Positions 47,328-56,483 of a DNA stretch of 64,000 nucleotides are shown one piece after another. The stretch is taken from positions 277,153 to 341,152 of the forward strand of contig NZ_MCRI01000001.1 of assembly GCF_001720165.1 (NCBI RefSeq). Direction: 5' to 3'. Numbering within the stretch: position 1 is the stretch's first letter; each line of letters starts with the position of its first letter. Made by a program: the position numbers and the translations under genes. Origin of the DNA: Methylophaga muralis. GTDB lineage: Bacteria; Pseudomonadota; Gammaproteobacteria; Nitrosococcales; Methylophagaceae. The notes under the pieces were generated by a model. The model saw nothing but the letters and a program-made list of their open reading frames with translations. It was not told where the DNA came from and ran no database searches.

Positions 47328-48473
47328 TTAACCTTGCTTGCGCAGCCATTGTATAGGATTAGTCGGACTGCCTTTATGACGTACTTCAAAATATAATCCA
47401 GCGATTTGTCTGACACCCTGATCACCACTTTGTGCGATCACATCCCCTGCTTTTACCGTATCTCCGGTGTTTTTAAGCAAGCTATCATTGTTGCCATAAA
47501 GTGTCATGAATTGTTCGCCATGGTCGATGATGATTAACAAACCAAAACCTTTCATCCAGTCGGCAAACACCACCCGCCCATCTGCACTTGCTTTGACTGA
47601 CGTACCTTTATCGGATGCTATCAGTATGCCTTTCCAACTGAGTTTATCAAGATTACGTTGGCTACCATAGCTTGCCAGGATTTTTCCTGTTAAAGGCCAT
47701 TGTAACTTCCCACTCAGACCCGAAAACCGTGCATTTGGTTTCACCGCTGCAGCAGGTGGTGGTCTTTGCGCTGCTTTTTTGGCAAGTGCGTTTAATAATG
47801 ACTGTAAATCTTTCTCTTCTTGCCTTAGCGCTGATAGCTGAGCATCTTGTCCAGAGATTTTCTTATTCAATGCTGCAAGGGTGCTTTCTCGTTCTGCAGT
47901 TTGTTGTTTTAAAGCTTCTTGTTGTGCCAGTTGTTGCTGCTCTAGATCGCCCAGATTCTTCTTGACGGCATAAATGGCTTTTTCCTGTTCAGTCAGATTC
48001 AGCAGTGTGGTTTGTAAAGCTTCGATTTGCTGTTGACGGGCTGTGTGGAAATAACGGTAATAAGTGTTGCTACGACTGACTCGTTCGGGAGATTGTTCAG
48101 ACAATAATATCTTCAAGTAGCTAGGTTGCGCATTCATAAACGCAGAACGGATCTGTTCATTCAAGGCTTCCAGCTGTTGAGCCTGTTGTTGCTCAGTTTG
48201 CCCTTGTTCAAGTTGAAGATTGAGTAATTCATCATCTTTAACGGCAATCGACTGTTTTAACTTGTTTAACTCGCGATTGATTTCTGAAACTTTGAGACTT
48301 TGTTTTTTTAACTGCTGTTGCAACTCTGCCTGGGTTTTTTTATTGAGATTTAAATTCTTGTCGAGTGTTGAGATCTCACCTCGAACGGCCTCCAACTTTT
48401 TTGCGGATGAAGGCTCAGCAGCGAGGTTTAAAGGCAAAAACAACCATAAAAACAGAATTAAACCACGAATCAT
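47328..48473 (-). CDS. envC: Murein hydrolase activator EnvC
   Basis: A 381-residue periplasmic protein: signal peptide (about 1-19), long coiled coil (about 20-230, rich in Gln/Leu/Glu), and a C-terminal LytM (M23) domain from FSGLSGKLQWPL to the end. The M23 metal site is degenerate (GILIAS and LYFEVRH lack the usual His/Asp set), as in EnvC, which activates amidases rather than cutting murein itself. It sits between gpmI (11 bp) and the ctpA-like protease. Confidence 0.94.
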   Translation of the reverse strand: MIRGLILFLWLFLPLNLAAEPSSAKKLEAVRGEISTLDKNLNLNKKTQAELQQQLKKQSLKVSEINRELNKLKQSIAVKDDELLNLQLEQGQTEQQQAQQLEALNEQIRSAFMNAQPSYLKILLSEQSPERVSRSNTYYRYFHTARQQQIEALQTTLLNLTEQEKAIYAVKKNLGDLEQQQLAQQEALKQQTAERESTLAALNKKISGQDAQLSALRQEEKDLQSLLNALAKKAAQRPPPAAAVKPNARFSGLSGKLQWPLTGKILASYGSQRNLDKLSWKGILIASDKGTSVKASADGRVVFADWMKGFGLLIIIDHGEQFMTLYGNNDSLLKNTGDTVKAGDVIAQSGDQGVRQIAGLYFEVRHKGSPTNPIQWLRKQG

Positions 48474-48484
48474 AGCTTGCGAGT

Positions 48485-50017
48485 TCAGAGTAGTTTCACC
48501 AAAAGGTGATTATTCATTTCCGCCGGTATCGGCAGGCCCAACAGGTCTAGCATGGTGGGGGCAATATCGGATAACCCACCTTGCTCCATACATGCTGCAG
48601 GACGGCCAGCATAAATCAAAGGCACCAGATTGCTGGTGTGTGCGGTATGAGCTTGACCTTTTTCATGATCAAGCATTTTTTCAGCATTGCCGTGATCTGC
48701 AGTAACCAACATTTCTCCACCGCTTTCTTTCAATGCAGACCAGATTTTGCCCAGACAATTATCCAATGTTTCGATGGCTTTAACGGTTGCGTCAAAGTTT
48801 CCGGTATGTCCAACCATATCGGCATTGGCAAAATTACAGATAATCACATCATATTGGTTGCTATGAATGGCTTTGACTAACTTTTCGGCCACTTCTGGTG
48901 CGTTCATCTCGGGTTGTAAATCGTAGGTATCGACTTTAGGGGATGGGACCAAAATCCGATCTTCGCCTTCATAGGGAGCATCTCGGCCACCATTAAAAAA
49001 GAAAGTGACATGCGCATACTTTTCGGTTTCGGCAATGCGTAACTGTTTTAAACCAACGGCAGAAATACACTCACCCAACAGGTTATTGAGTTTTTCCGGC
49101 GGGAACGCTACCGGAACCACAAAATCCTTTTTATACTCAGTTAGTGTGACAAATTGAGACAATTTTGGCGTTCGTGGTTTTACGAAATCATTAAACTCCG
49201 GATCAATAAACGTCTGGGTCAGTTCACGTGCTCGGTCCGCACGGAAGTTCATAAAGACGATGCTGTCGCCATCTTCAATTGGCACCGCTTCACCAATTTG
49301 CGTGGCTTTAACAAATTCGTCGGTTTCACCGCGATCATAAGCATCATTGATGGCTTGCAAAGCATTGTCTGCCTGATAAAGCGCATTGGCATTGGTAATC
49401 AATTCATAAGCCTGCTGGACTCTATCCCAGCGCTTGTCACGATCCATTGCATAGTAACGACCAATCACACTGGCAAAGCGTCCTTCGCCAGTTTCGTTAA
49501 AACTGGCTTGCATATTTTCGACAAATTGTAGAGCTGACTTGGGCGACGTATCGCGACCATCCAGAAATGCATGTAAATAGATTTTTTTGGCGCCACGATC
49601 TGCGGCGAGCTTGACCATTGCGTGAATGTGGCTTTCGTGACTATGTACCCCGCCATCAGATAACAAACCTAAGATGTGCAACGCTTTGTCATTGCGGACC
49701 ACATCATCCACAACATCTGTCAGAGTTTGATTGCTAAAAAATGAACCGGTACGGATTGCGCGGCTGATGCGGGTGAATTCCTGATACACCACGCGACCTG
49801 CACCAATATTGAGATGCCCCACTTCCGAGTTTCCCATTTGATCTCCGGGCAAGCCTACGCCAGCGCCAGAAGCATTGATCAATGTGTGCGGGTAATCATT
49901 CCACAAATGATCCCAAACAGGCGTATGGGCAGCCATAATGGCATTATGTTGAGGGTCTTCACTATAACCCCAACCATCAAGAATGATTAGTGCAAGTGGG
50001 CGGTGCATGTGGTTCAT
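48485..50017 (-). CDS. gpmI: Cofactor-independent phosphoglycerate mutase
   Basis: A 510-residue alkaline-phosphatase-fold enzyme converting 3- and 2-phosphoglycerate. The catalytic Ser64 is in [14 protein letters not shown]; metal-site sequences [13 protein letters not shown] and [11 protein letters not shown] are intact. Length is normal. An AAGGA site precedes the ATG. It is the first gene of the run gpmI-envC-ctpA-DJ-1-response regulator. Confidence 0.98.
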   Translation of the reverse strand: MNHMHRPLALIILDGWGYSEDPQHNAIMAAHTPVWDHLWNDYPHTLINASGAGVGLPGDQMGNSEVGHLNIGAGRVVYQEFTRISRAIRTGSFFSNQTLTDVVDDVVRNDKALHILGLLSDGGVHSHESHIHAMVKLAADRGAKKIYLHAFLDGRDTSPKSALQFVENMQASFNETGEGRFASVIGRYYAMDRDKRWDRVQQAYELITNANALYQADNALQAINDAYDRGETDEFVKATQIGEAVPIEDGDSIVFMNFRADRARELTQTFIDPEFNDFVKPRTPKLSQFVTLTEYKKDFVVPVAFPPEKLNNLLGECISAVGLKQLRIAETEKYAHVTFFFNGGRDAPYEGEDRILVPSPKVDTYDLQPEMNAPEVAEKLVKAIHSNQYDVIICNFANADMVGHTGNFDATVKAIETLDNCLGKIWSALKESGGEMLVTADHGNAEKMLDHEKGQAHTAHTSNLVPLIYAGRPAACMEQGGLSDIAPTMLDLLGLPIPAEMNNHLLVKLL

Positions 50018-50100
50018 GGATTTATCCTTTAATCACAGGTTGCGACGTCATCTTTGCTTGCCAAAAACAGTGAGCACTGCAAATCAACAACAATGCTGTG

Positions 50101-50129
50101 TATTATATGGGCTTTTGTAATCAATTACA
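50101..50129 (+). promoter_or_regulatory. Promoter with palindromic operator before the ArsR-type gene
   Basis: A -10-like TATTAT at 50101-50106 is followed by the palindrome TGTAATCAATTACA (50116-50129), 42 bp before the ArsR-family ATG. A repressor dimer there would block transcription start; ArsR-family autoregulation is usual. The -35 is not clear. Confidence 0.45.
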
Positions 50130-50171
50130 GTTGCCATCGCATTGACGAACATCATCTCACAGGCTGGAAAC

Positions 50172-50468
50172 ATGAAGGCGCAGGCTCTTGATGAAGATAT
50201 TGAGCGCGCTGCCTTTGCGCTGAAAGCAATGTCGAATCCTTTGCGCTTGAAAATTCTTTGTACTTTGGGGGATAAAGAATTGTCTGTGCAGGATATCGTA
50301 GATCATGTAGGCACCACGCAAAGTAATGTCTCTCAGCACCTTGCCAAATTAAAAGAAAAAAACATTTTAGCTGCCAGACGAGATGCGAATAGGATCTTTT
50401 ATCGTGTTAAAGATGATCGTCTGTTAAGGCTGATCAGTATGATGTGTGAACTGTTCTGCGCAAAATAA
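50172..50468 (+). CDS. ArsR/SmtB family transcriptional regulator
   Basis: A 98-residue winged-helix protein: FALKAMSNPLRLKILCTLG, the recognition helix VGTTQSNVSQHLAKLKE, and the wing ARRDANRIFYRV. There is no ELCVCD metal motif in the recognition-adjacent helix; Cys residues lie at ILCTLG and at the C-terminus (MMCELFCAK), so a thiol-based or metal signal is possible. It precedes a rhodanese gene by 35 bp, which suggests sulfur-related control (inference). Start at 50172; the frame from 50142 begins with TTG. Confidence 0.87.
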   Translation: MKAQALDEDIERAAFALKAMSNPLRLKILCTLGDKELSVQDIVDHVGTTQSNVSQHLAKLKEKNILAARRDANRIFYRVKDDRLLRLISMMCELFCAK

Positions 50469-50503
50469 GATACATCAATTATTCATAATTTTAGGGTTGT
50501 TTA

Positions 50504-50923
50504 ATGGAAAATCTGGGCGAATTTATTATTAACCACTGGATACTGTCCAGCTTGTTTGTCGTATTGTTGTGGTTGGTTTTTTCCGATTCATTAACACGCA
50601 AACTCAGTGGTTTTAATACCATCGACGTAACGACGGCGGTCAATCTGGTAAATCAGCAAAAAGGCTGTTTTGTGGATGTTCGTGATAAAGCGGCGTTTGA
50701 GAGTTCACATATTGTCGATTCGGTAAATGTGCCACTGGCGGATATTGATGCGAATCTGAAGCCATTGAAAAAGAAAGAACAACCTTTAGTGCTGGTGTGT
50801 GACAGTGGTCAACGTGCCAAATCTGCAGCCAAGCAGTTTAAGACTCGTGGCTATACCAATATTCATGTACTGTCTGGCGGCTTACACGCTTGGCGAGATG
50901 CCAAATTGCCGCTGTTCAGTTAA
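50504..50923 (+). CDS. Membrane-anchored rhodanese-like protein (YibN-like)
   Basis: A 139-residue protein with an N-terminal membrane helix (about 11-28) and a rhodanese domain. The active loop is CDSGQR with Cys99, which could carry a persulfide. It is the equivalent of E. coli YibN, which also lies beside grxC, secB and gpsA. It would transfer sulfur or act at the membrane; substrate unknown. Confidence 0.92.
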   Translation: MENLGEFIINHWILSSLFVVLLWLVFSDSLTRKLSGFNTIDVTTAVNLVNQQKGCFVDVRDKAAFESSHIVDSVNVPLADIDANLKPLKKKEQPLVLVCDSGQRAKSAAKQFKTRGYTNIHVLSGGLHAWRDAKLPLFS

Positions 50924-50941
50924 GACCTGGAACGTGCTGAT

Positions 50942-51199
50942 ATGAACAAAGTCATCATTTATTCTTCTGGCCATTGCCCGTATTGCGTTATGGCTAAGCA
51001 ACTGTTGGATCGTAAAGGTGTTGTTTACGATGAAATTCGGGTGGATCAGCATCCTGAAAAACGTGAAGAAATGATGCAAAAAAGTCAGCGCCGTACGGTT
51101 CCACAAATATTCATTAATGGTAAAGCGGTAGGTGGTTATACCGATTTGGTTGATATCGACCGGTCAGGCCAGCTCGATGCTTTATTAACAAATAATTAA
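50942..51199 (+). CDS. grxC: Glutaredoxin 3
   Basis: An 85-residue glutaredoxin with the active site CPYC (Cys12, Cys15), the glutathione-binding TVPQIFINGKAVGGYTDL and normal length. It reduces disulfides with glutathione. It is 18 bp after the rhodanese gene and 21 bp before secB. Confidence 0.95.
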   Translation: MNKVIIYSSGHCPYCVMAKQLLDRKGVVYDEIRVDQHPEKREEMMQKSQRRTVPQIFINGKAVGGYTDLVDIDRSGQLDALLTNN

Positions 51200-51220
51200 A
51201 CTTTAACGAGAGGGAAAATC

Positions 51221-51703
51221 ATGGCTGAAGAAAATGCAGCAGCAACAGAAGAACAACAACCTAAGTTCATCATTCAGAAAATCTATACCAAAGATATTTC
51301 TTTTGAAACACCGAATTCTCCAGCAATTTTCCGTGAAGAATGGAAGCCAAAACTGGATCTGCAGTTAGGTAATGAATACAACCGTCTTGATGAAGACACC
51401 CATGAAATTATTCTGATTGTTACCGTTACCGCTAAAGTTAATGATCAAGTGGCGTTTTTGGCAGAAGTGAAACAGGCTGGTATTTTCACCTTGACCGGTT
51501 ACAGCAAAGAAGAAATGGGTCCTTTAATTGGCAGCTACTGCCCGAATACGATTTTCCCGTTTGCTCGTGAAGTGATTTCAGACGTGGTCATTAAAGGCGG
51601 TTTCCCGCAGTTAGTGTTGGCGCCAGTTAATTTCGATGCGGTATACAGACATCAAATTGATCAAGCTCGTCAGCAAATGGAAGCAGCACAAGCCACGCAT
51701 TAA
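51221..51703 (+). CDS. secB: Protein-export chaperone SecB
   Basis: A 160-residue tetrameric chaperone that delivers unfolded proteins to SecA. Visible: FIIQKIYTKDISFETPNSPAIF, LDEDTHEIILIVTVTAKVN, and YCPNTIFPFAREVISDVVIKGGFPQL with the conserved FPFAR. A GAGAGGG site precedes the ATG. Position in the grxC-secB-gpsA set is as in E. coli. Confidence 0.98.
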   Translation: MAEENAAATEEQQPKFIIQKIYTKDISFETPNSPAIFREEWKPKLDLQLGNEYNRLDEDTHEIILIVTVTAKVNDQVAFLAEVKQAGIFTLTGYSKEEMGPLIGSYCPNTIFPFAREVISDVVIKGGFPQLVLAPVNFDAVYRHQIDQARQQMEAAQATH

Positions 51704-51722
51704 TTTTTGAACAAACAGAGTA

Positions 51723-52745
51723 ATGAACGCTTCAACTTTAATGCCCACCTTAGTCATTGGTGCCGGTGCCTGGGGAACAGCACTGGCAATAGCCATGGCG
51801 AGAAACGGGCATGAAGTCTTGTTATGGGGACGTGATCCAGAACAACTTTCGCGGATAGCAGCAGAACGAATGAACAGCCGTTATTTGCCGGAAATTGTGT
51901 TGCCAGAGTCCTTAAAAATTGAAATGGATTTGGCCAAGGCATTGGCCCATTGTCAACATGTGATGGTTTCAGTACCCAGCGCAGCATTCAGTGAAACCTT
52001 AAATAAAATTAAACCTTTTCTGCCAAAAAACATCCCACTTAGTTGGGCAACAAAAGGTTTAACGCCGCAAACCGGGCAATTTCTGCATGATACGGCGATT
52101 GAAATTCTGGGTGCTGGACATCCGCTGGCAGTCGTTTCTGGCCCCTCTTTTGCCGCAGAAGTAGCAGCAGGATTGCCAACGGCATTAACGGTGGCTTCCC
52201 GGGATGGTGAGTTTGCCAAGGCGTTGGCAAATGCACTTCATGGTCCAGCTTTAAGGGCCTATACCACCAATGATGTGTTGGGGGTACAGATCGGCGGTAC
52301 CGTAAAAAATGTATTGGCTATTGCCGCTGGAATTTGTGATGGGTTGGGTTATGGTGCTAATGCGCGAGCCGCTTTACTCACCCGCGGTATGGCCGAAATC
52401 ATGCGCTTGGCCAGTGTGTTAGGAGCTGAACCAGAAACTATGTTTGGCTTGTCTGGGATGGGTGATTTGATTTTGACCTGCACTGATAATCAAAGTCGTA
52501 ATCGTCAATTGGGTTTGGCTATTGGCTCAGGGCTTACCGTTGATGAGGCCGTTGTAAAGGTTGGGAAAACGGTTGAAGGGATGCATGCTGCAAGAGAGGT
52601 TTTATTACGCGCTCAGCAGGCAGGTATTGAGATGCCAATTGTCGAGCAGGTATGCAAAATCTTGTTTGAAGGGTACGATCCGCGCAAATCAGTTCAGGCA
52701 TTATTATGTCGTGAACAAAAAGCAGAGTCTCCGGTAGTCGGATAA
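51723..52745 (+). CDS. gpsA: Glycerol-3-phosphate dehydrogenase [NAD(P)+]
   Basis: A 340-residue enzyme making sn-glycerol 3-phosphate for phospholipids. The dinucleotide site is VIGAGAWGTALAIAMARNGHEV; the catalytic Lys is in GGTVKNVLAIAAGICDGLG; and SGMGDLILTC is typical. It follows secB by 19 bp. The acyltransferase PlsY, which uses its product, is also in this window. Confidence 0.97.
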   Translation: MNASTLMPTLVIGAGAWGTALAIAMARNGHEVLLWGRDPEQLSRIAAERMNSRYLPEIVLPESLKIEMDLAKALAHCQHVMVSVPSAAFSETLNKIKPFLPKNIPLSWATKGLTPQTGQFLHDTAIEILGAGHPLAVVSGPSFAAEVAAGLPTALTVASRDGEFAKALANALHGPALRAYTTNDVLGVQIGGTVKNVLAIAAGICDGLGYGANARAALLTRGMAEIMRLASVLGAEPETMFGLSGMGDLILTCTDNQSRNRQLGLAIGSGLTVDEAVVKVGKTVEGMHAAREVLLRAQQAGIEMPIVEQVCKILFEGYDPRKSVQALLCREQKAESPVVG

Positions 52746-52775
52746 ACGTGATACGAATTAATTGAGGAAATTTAT

Positions 52776-53645
52776 ATGCAAGGCATTGTGAAATACAGCA
52801 GCATCATTGCACTCAGCATGGCAATGACTGTCGGCTTGTCTGCCTGTGGCAACCCATTCAGTAAAAAATCATCCAATGATAATGAAGTCGTCATGTCACA
52901 AAGTGGTCCGAAACTGTGGGAGTCAAATCTGCAATACGTGCGATTGGTCGAGCGGGATCAACCTGGTACCAACCAGCATCCATTACCAATAAATTCTGAT
53001 GAAATGCGAGAAGTGCTGTCTTCGTTGTATGTCAATCAACGGGTATTATTGAGAACACAACAGGTTCCTTTGTTCTCGCCAGGTGAATTGCAGATCTTGA
53101 GTTCAACACTTGCCCAAGGCTTAAGTCGCGCTCAACCGAATGAAGATATTACTTTTGTCACTTTAGGTGTTCATGCCGGCGCAATTGCGGCAGAGCGTAA
53201 AACCAACAGTGGTCGTGTGTTCATTGATAGTAATGGTCGTCTGAATATTATCTTTGGTTTGGTACATCAGGAATACCGCGATAAAGACCAAATTACCGGT
53301 CAGGATATTGATCGTCGGGTGAATCCATTGTTGCCGGGCAGCCGCAGAAGCGATTCCAGACCTGCTACGCAGGTAGTGCTTGATAATGGGCAGTCTTATT
53401 ATGAAGTTGATGGCTCAGAGCGTTCAGACTGGTTAATTATTGATATTCCGACAGTATTGGCAACTGCTGCCGAACGTAAAGGTCAGGATACCGGTGCATT
53501 AACACCTGAAATGCGTGAAGAAATTGCCAGAACTAAACGTCAAACAGATAATTTGACTGACGATGTGGCAAACATCAAAGAAGTCCTGTTTGAAATGTCA
53601 GAGCAGCTTGAGCAGCTCAAACAGCAGCTTGAAGAAAAACAATAA
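52776..53645 (+). CDS. Lipoprotein of unknown function
   Basis: A 289-residue predicted lipoprotein: signal peptide with lipobox LSAC (Cys24), then a mainly hydrophilic domain (about 45-200) without a motif I know, and a C-terminal coiled coil (about 250-289, rich in Glu/Gln/Leu). Position after gpsA by 30 bp suggests the same transcript. The coiled coil suggests oligomerisation or envelope tethering. No function is proposed. A strong terminator follows. Confidence 0.75.
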   Translation: MQGIVKYSSIIALSMAMTVGLSACGNPFSKKSSNDNEVVMSQSGPKLWESNLQYVRLVERDQPGTNQHPLPINSDEMREVLSSLYVNQRVLLRTQQVPLFSPGELQILSSTLAQGLSRAQPNEDITFVTLGVHAGAIAAERKTNSGRVFIDSNGRLNIIFGLVHQEYRDKDQITGQDIDRRVNPLLPGSRRSDSRPATQVVLDNGQSYYEVDGSERSDWLIIDIPTVLATAAERKGQDTGALTPEMREEIARTKRQTDNLTDDVANIKEVLFEMSEQLEQLKQQLEEKQ

Positions 53646-53668
53646 TCCCTATTCGGGTTATATAAATT

Positions 53669-53689
53669 AGGCGCTTCGGCGCCTTTTTT
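53669..53689 (+). terminator. Rho-independent terminator of the secB-gpsA group
   Basis: AGGCGC-TTCG-GCGCCT followed by TTTTT: a textbook stable tetraloop hairpin 23 bp after the lipoprotein stop. Confidence 0.92.
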
Positions 53690-53698
53690 ATTGAGCAA

Positions 53699-54862
53699 TT
53701 ACAGACGATAACGAAGGTCAGCGGATTTTGAGCGTGGCATCTCAACCTTTTTTGACAGGCTAAGCACTTTAAACAATTCACCCATTTGTTCTGGAAACAA
53801 TAAACGTTTCAATGCCGCAGATTGCTGCATCTGCTGAAAGGCTTGATTTGCATTATCCTGACTAAGATTAAGAATCTCGCCAGCCAGCAGAAAATCGCTT
53901 TGTCTTTGATAACCTTCTACCTGCAGCCCTTCAGTAAGGGCTGTTTCAGCCAGCGCGGTGAAATCCACATGAGCAGTAATATCCTGTAAACCGACTAAAA
54001 CCAGCGGATCATCATGTGCCTGATGACGATAATGACAACGCAACATGCCTTGATGACGCAAAGGATGAAAATAATCTTTGGCTTCATAACCATAGTCAAT
54101 CAGATAGATAGCGCCCTGGTTCAGCAGATTAGCAATGGTGCTCAACCATGCTGGCGACTGTAAGGCGATTTCGGTCTGATATGGAAACAGCTCCAGCTGC
54201 GGCTGAATTTCTTCACAACGAGCTTTTAATTCGGGATTGGTTATAGGCTGAGTCTGCCATGCAAGTTCTCCGTTATGAACACTCACCCCTACTTCTAAAA
54301 GCTGCTCATTTTCAAACTGTACCCGATGCACCGGCATTGCGTCGCAGACTTCATTAGCGATAATTACACCATTAAATTCTACAGGTAATTGATCCAGCCA
54401 GATGACTAAGCTTGATATGTCACCTGATTGTTCTTTCAATTTATGACGCTGTATTTCACGTAAGTAGGCACTCGCTTCAATAATGTAATACTGCTTTGGT
54501 AAACAATCAATTTCAGCCAAATATAACAATAGATCGACGGCCATCTGACCGCTCCCTGCGCCAAATTCCAGGCAATCAGCTTCAGGGATTTGTTTAAGCA
54601 CATCAGCAATATGATTGCCCAGCGCCTTGGAAAACAACGGAGTGATTTCTGGTGCTGTTATAAAATCCCCTGCTTTGCCAATTTTGCTCAAGCCATTACT
54701 GTAATAACCCAATCCAGTTTGGTATAAAGCTAATTGCATAAATTCTGCAAAGCTCAGCCAGCCATTGCGATCTTCGATGGTCTGATAAATCAGTTGCAAC
54801 AGCTGAGCGCTATGCTGTTGCGCTATAGGGTCAGGTACAGGTAACGTGGCGGTGTGTTTCAT
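53699..54862 (-). CDS. SAM-dependent methyltransferase, MidA/NDUFAF7 family
   Basis: A 387-residue protein. Features of the family: FMQLALYQTGLGYYSNG, GDFITAPEITPLFSKALG, then the SAM site CLEFGAGSGQMAVDLL, and ANEVCDAMPVHRV. In mitochondria NDUFAF7 methylates an arginine of complex I; the bacterial role is not settled. Its start is only 16 bp from the divergent GTG of the pteridine-reductase-like gene. Confidence 0.92.
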   Translation of the reverse strand: MKHTATLPVPDPIAQQHSAQLLQLIYQTIEDRNGWLSFAEFMQLALYQTGLGYYSNGLSKIGKAGDFITAPEITPLFSKALGNHIADVLKQIPEADCLEFGAGSGQMAVDLLLYLAEIDCLPKQYYIIEASAYLREIQRHKLKEQSGDISSLVIWLDQLPVEFNGVIIANEVCDAMPVHRVQFENEQLLEVGVSVHNGELAWQTQPITNPELKARCEEIQPQLELFPYQTEIALQSPAWLSTIANLLNQGAIYLIDYGYEAKDYFHPLRHQGMLRCHYRHQAHDDPLVLVGLQDITAHVDFTALAETALTEGLQVEGYQRQSDFLLAGEILNLSQDNANQAFQQMQQSAALKRLLFPEQMGELFKVLSLSKKVEMPRSKSADLRYRL

Positions 54863-54878
54863 TTAGTCGGAAATTTCA

Positions 54879-55598
54879 GTGGATAATCCCATTTTAGTAA
54901 CAGGAGCCGGACGGCGGGTTGGATTTCATATTGCCTCCAGGCTAAAACAGGATGGTTATGACGTATTGGCACATTACCGTACTGAAACCGATGATGTCCA
55001 AAAACTAAGGCATTTAGGCATACAGACTATCCAGGCTGACCTGCAGGACACCAGTAGCATTATGGTGTTTATTGAGCAATTGCAGCAGTTAAGTCAATCG
55101 TATCGAGGCATTGTGCACAATGCGTCAGCTTTTACTCCGACGTCAGAAGATCTAAACCAAGCTGCTGAACAATATCAGCACTTTTTTACCGTGCACATGT
55201 TAGCGCCGTTTCTTATCAATCAGGCGTTATCTGCGACTTTAAAAGGCCCGGGAGATGATCCGGCGGATATTATTCACATCACTGATATCAACGTAGAAAA
55301 CCCCACCCCGAGGTTTGATATCTACGGCACAACTAAAGCGGGGTTACATAACCTAACTGTGGTTTCTGCCAAAAAACTTGCGCCAAATATCAAAGTGAAT
55401 TCAGTGGCGCCGGGGCCGGTATTATTTACCGAATCACATAGTCAAGAGGTTCGGCAGAAAATGTTGGCTGAAACCCCACTGGCCCGAGAAGGTGGTGCTG
55501 AGCCAGTTTATCTTGCCATCAAAAGTTTGCTAGAAAACCCCTTTATTACTGGCGCTACCATTCCAGTAGATGGTGGTCGCCGTCTCTCCAAAGCTTAG
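54879..55598 (+). CDS. SDR-family pteridine reductase (FolM-like)
   Basis: A 239-residue short-chain dehydrogenase. The cofactor motif is TGAGRRVG, the TGxxxRxG form that marks pteridine reductases and FolM; the YGTTKAGLH region holds the catalytic Tyr and Lys, and PVDGGRR closes the domain. It would reduce dihydromonapterin or dihydrofolate. Adjacency to folK and folB supports pterin metabolism. Start is GTG at 54879. Its 3' end overlaps the convergent folK by 69 bp. Confidence 0.87.
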   Translation: MDNPILVTGAGRRVGFHIASRLKQDGYDVLAHYRTETDDVQKLRHLGIQTIQADLQDTSSIMVFIEQLQQLSQSYRGIVHNASAFTPTSEDLNQAAEQYQHFFTVHMLAPFLINQALSATLKGPGDDPADIIHITDINVENPTPRFDIYGTTKAGLHNLTVVSAKKLAPNIKVNSVAPGPVLFTESHSQEVRQKMLAETPLAREGGAEPVYLAIKSLLENPFITGATIPVDGGRRLSKA

Positions 55599-56057
55599 GT
55601 GCGATGTCTTGATTAAAACGCCTTCAGGTGGTGTTACTTCGGCAGTTTCAGTCAAATAACCTAATAGCTCACGAATGATCGGATAAAGAAAATATTCGTC
55701 AGTCACACTGCTCACGGTAATTTCAGCTTCGTCAGGCAATTTAAGTGAGCAGAGAATATCGATATCGGCAGGTCGATCTTTAGTTTTGCTTAATGGGTCG
55801 TCACGATCCCGACCTAACTGGGTTTCTATTTGATTGCAAAACACCTTAAGTTCACTTTGGGGCAAGTCGGTTTCAACAAAAATTATCGTATTTAAAAAAT
55901 CGCGATAGCTATTCATTCCGACTGGTGGGATTTTCAATACGCGGCTGATATTAAGTTCACCAAATTCTCTCACTAAGGCTGTCACCATGGCAGCCATATT
56001 ATCCTGCGGACTAATGTTAGAGCCCAGTCCAAGCAGATAGCCTTGCCGTTGCATCAT
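55530..56057 (-). CDS. folK: HPPK: 6-hydroxymethyl-dihydropterin pyrophosphokinase
   Basis: A 175-residue enzyme pyrophosphorylating hydroxymethyl-dihydropterin before DHPS. Family sequences: YLLGLGSNISPQDNM, FLNTIIFVET, LGRDRDDPLSKTKDRPADIDIL. It is somewhat divergent in the DPLSKTKDRPADIDI region (the family usually has GPRxxDLDIL). It starts in a 4-bp ATGA overlap with folB. The C-terminal ~22 residues lie over the end of the convergent SDR gene. Confidence 0.93.
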   Translation of the reverse strand: MMQRQGYLLGLGSNISPQDNMAAMVTALVREFGELNISRVLKIPPVGMNSYRDFLNTIIFVETDLPQSELKVFCNQIETQLGRDRDDPLSKTKDRPADIDILCSLKLPDEAEITVSSVTDEYFLYPIIRELLGYLTETAEVTPPEGVLIKTSHLSFGETATTIYWNGSASNKGVF

Positions 56058-56407
56058 CCGTTATAGCGCTCGATAACAATTTGTGCGTAATTCTGACCAT
56101 GCAATTTGACCGGTTTGGTCAAGGTCAATTTGAGCTTTGGAATAGCAAATGTTTTCAACAACAATTGCGCCACCTCTTCTGCCAATCTTTCTATTAGCAG
56201 ATAACGGCTGTTGGCAACAAATTCCACCAATACATTGGCTACAGCGCCATAATCCAACGTATTTGAAATATCATCTGATTTAGCTGCATGACGGATATCC
56301 CAGTCCATTTCCAAATCAAAACGCAGGGTTTGCAGAGTTTCACGCTCCCAATCATAAATACCAATAATGGTGTCTACTTTGAGATCATTAAGAAAAATTT
56401 TATCCAT
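56054..56407 (-). CDS. folB: Dihydroneopterin aldolase
   Basis: A 117-residue enzyme of folate synthesis, converting dihydroneopterin to hydroxymethyl-dihydropterin. Features: DKIFLNDLKVDTIIGIYDWERE and the LLIERLAEEVAQLLL helix, ending with KLTLTKPVKLHG. It is co-transcribed with folK by 4-bp overlap. The divergent plsY starts 76 bp away, as in many gammaproteobacteria. Confidence 0.96.
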   Translation of the reverse strand: MDKIFLNDLKVDTIIGIYDWERETLQTLRFDLEMDWDIRHAAKSDDISNTLDYGAVANVLVEFVANSRYLLIERLAEEVAQLLLKTFAIPKLKLTLTKPVKLHGQNYAQIVIERYNG

Positions 56408-56483
56408 GATGTCGCTTCAATGTTGGCAAAAGTAGTAATGGTACTGAATAATACCGCTACATTTTAAAAGGTCGCATCATAAC

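Noticed and set aside
47328..48473. Degenerate M23 active site as a broken enzyme
   Set aside because: Loss of metal ligands is the normal state of EnvC, which acts as an amidase activator.
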